From Cymbidium sinense (taxonomy: Eukaryota; Streptophyta; Magnoliopsida; Asparagales; Orchidaceae), in assembly GCA_021442155.1 (NCBI GenBank), contig CM038229.1:98681271-98745270 (forward strand): a stretch of 64,000 nucleotides of DNA. Reading direction: 5' to 3'. Made by a program: the position numbers and the translations under genes. The stretch's first letter is position 1. Every line of letters begins with the position of its first letter. The notes below the pieces were generated by a model. That model was not told the DNA's origin and did not search any database. It worked only from the letters and a program-made list of their open reading frames with translations. Of this stretch, positions 62,012 to 64,000 are shown piece by piece.

Positions 62012-64000
62012 TGTGGTGAAAAAATTTATACATTCGCCTTCATCTATCCCCATTTTAGAAAAGAGGATAAATGAAAATAGGAATATATAAAATATGCCTT
62101 GTTGGGATGCCATGATCGCAGATTCTTATTAAGGTGATGGTATGACATTGAGGAGGTGTACTATATCAAGAAATAGAAGTCACCACCCTACAATGGACCT
62201 AATCACGAATAACAACTCCTAAGGACAATGGACATATGTACGGAGATTCTTCCCTTTATTTAAAAAAGTAAAGCGGGGTTTATTTAGATACATTAAGTTC
62301 CTATAGGCAAGCCCCCATACGTTAATTACTAAGGAAGGGGATTCCTTGGAATACTCGATTAAGGTAAATGATCATTGTCCCCAAAAATTTCAATAGCTAG
62401 GGACTATCAATCCATTAGTTTATTTTGGAAGATCAAATAGGATTTACCAAAGAGAGGGAGTTATTATCAAGCCAAATGAAGATAAGGAGATGATAGGAAA
62501 CCTAGTGAGCATCTTAAACTATCCTATGGTTGGGCTTTACATTTTTAAAATTGATTTAATTTATTTGAGTTAAATTTTTCATTAGAAATTTAGGGCTTAT
62601 GATTCCACAACACAGATTATGGAAATGCCTAAGAGGTGAGGATTTATACTTATGGCTGCAAAGAAGCAATCTCAACCTAAATCTAGGGAGCTTTGGTGAG
62701 GCCAAAAGCACAACTTAAATGGGCAAAATGGGTATTTGATTTGCCTCCATAGAGAGAACAAATCACCCGAATTGGACTTATAACCACAGGGGTGGTTGCT
62801 AACTAACTCCTATGATTTTAAATTCAAAAGTATGCTTTATGCAAGATAGCTAGGTTATTATTTATTTAGAAAGAGACTAAGTCCTTAAACTTACTCCCTA
62901 AGAGACTAAATCACGTGCATGAGTAATGACCTAAATCTAATCTAATTCATATTATATTTTATTTTCATTTTAGATAATCATTTTGACTCAGCTTATAGAT
63001 TTATGCCTAATGCATGATAAGTAAGATTATTTGCCAAAATTAGCAAGAAGGGAGGAGTGTGTGTTTCCACCATGGCTCTCATAGGTCAAGCTAAGTTTCT
63101 CAAAGGTGAGAGCCCTCCAATCAGAGTGAAATAAGATGCATTTATGGATGATATTATAAAAGAAATACTCATCCAACTAAGTGGTTGCTAATCTTTTTTA
63201 TGTTTTAATATTTAGCCTAAGCTTTAGGTGAGGTTATGAATTCTTTATTTTAGTTTTGAATTATTAAATATTTTATTTTCCTAAGAGACTAATCCACATC
63301 CAGGTCATACATCAAGCAAGGAAGAAATTAGAAAAAGATGCCATCTTAATGCATAAGCTAAACAAATCATCAATCAATAAAGCTAACGAAAAGAATAAAA
63401 GGCCATTTGTGGTCGGAACCACCGCAAACCTGAAAACAAATTGGGTAGCTGAGCTCTACCCTTATACAACCTAGATTACAAATGAATTAAGTATAAGTGA
63501 GGAATTCATTGTTATGGGGGTCTTCAAGCTTCATTTCTTCTTCTTTTCTTCTTTCTTTTCTTTTCTTCTTTCATCTTTGGTTCCTTCTTTTGGATGGTTA
63601 GAAATTGGATGCTCCAAAGGCTTCACATGGTACATAAGGCATGGCCTTATAACCAATGCTCATTCTAATCCCCATAATAATCATTCCAAAATCCTAATTG
63701 CACATGAAAAGAGAAAATGGAAATTTAACTAATATCAGAAAACAGAGACTAGCTAAAATAATCCATACAATCCCAAGTATGTATATTGGACTTAACACCC
63801 CACACATGGGTAAATAAGTCCACTATTCTATTATGCTTAGGGGTATAAGCACGCATAACAAAAGTATTTATATTTTTATTTATTATAGACTTAATCCTTT
63901 AGAAGATAATGGTTAGACTAAATTGTCCTATCATTTCCTAAATACACCCTAACATTTCTAAAATATTACATCACAAAATAAAATAAACATCAAACCATGC
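62012..64000. other. Unassigned repeat-like region
   Basis: No gene recognised. Near 62,270-62,370 the order of short strings (TTCCTATA, GGCAAGC, GTTAATTAC, CGATTAAGG) follows that of the conserved LTR block at 23,180-23,260 but with much divergence. A pyrimidine tract (TTC/TTTC)n lies at 63,525-63,590 inside a 72-codon open stretch that is otherwise unremarkable. Confidence 0.4.

Overview
This is nuclear DNA from a flowering plant: AT-rich, gene-poor and full of retrotransposons. The only host gene I recognise is a nine-exon, intron-rich CSLA-type (cellulose synthase-like A) glucomannan mannosyltransferase gene. The mobile DNA is typical of plants: an L1-type LINE with an RNase H tail, large Ty3/Gypsy elements, a TIR element in an intron, and long AT microsatellites. 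I cannot name the species. There are no bacterial features, rRNA, tRNA genes or CRISPR.

Layout. 1-3,240: 5'-truncated, decayed LINE on the minus strand (RT, zf-RVT, RNase H). 3,241-4,740: AT-rich spacer. 4,741-11,504: CSLA gene, minus strand. Intron 4 carries a ~700 bp TIR element with a SINE-like pol III promoter inside it, and intron 3 carries a 334 bp tandem duplication. 11,505-15,960: AT-rich spacer with a TATA box at 11.7 kb and a GC-rich island at 14.1-14.5 kb. 15,961-22,545: six-unit tandem array with a variable (TA)n tract in every unit. 23,026-29,518: two minus-oriented LTR-like blocks with only ~0.7 kb between them, probably an internally deleted element. 29,519-62,011: a minus-strand Ty3/Gypsy element (LTRs 29,519-31,923 and 59,678-62,011) split by a plus-strand relative of ~17.6 kb (37,359-54,949) with 3.7 kb LTRs. 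62,012-64,000: unassigned, with a distant echo of the LTR block.

Reading the CSLA gene exon by exon gives canonical GT/AG junctions and consistent phases. A 549-residue protein of normal length results only if six single-base indels are ignored, and five of the six fall in or beside homopolymers. The retroelement reading frames also shift constantly. Either the locus is decaying or the assembly has uncorrected long-read errors, and this should be settled before biology is read into any broken frame.

The two nested Gypsy elements share gag-pol and the last ~1.1 kb of the LTR, but the rest of their LTRs look unrelated, so the family appears to swap LTR modules. The most unusual non-coding structure is a series of short hairpin repeats (CATGCC-AAGAAA-GGCATG type) at 24.4-25.1 kb, inside the predicted transcribed part of one LTR.
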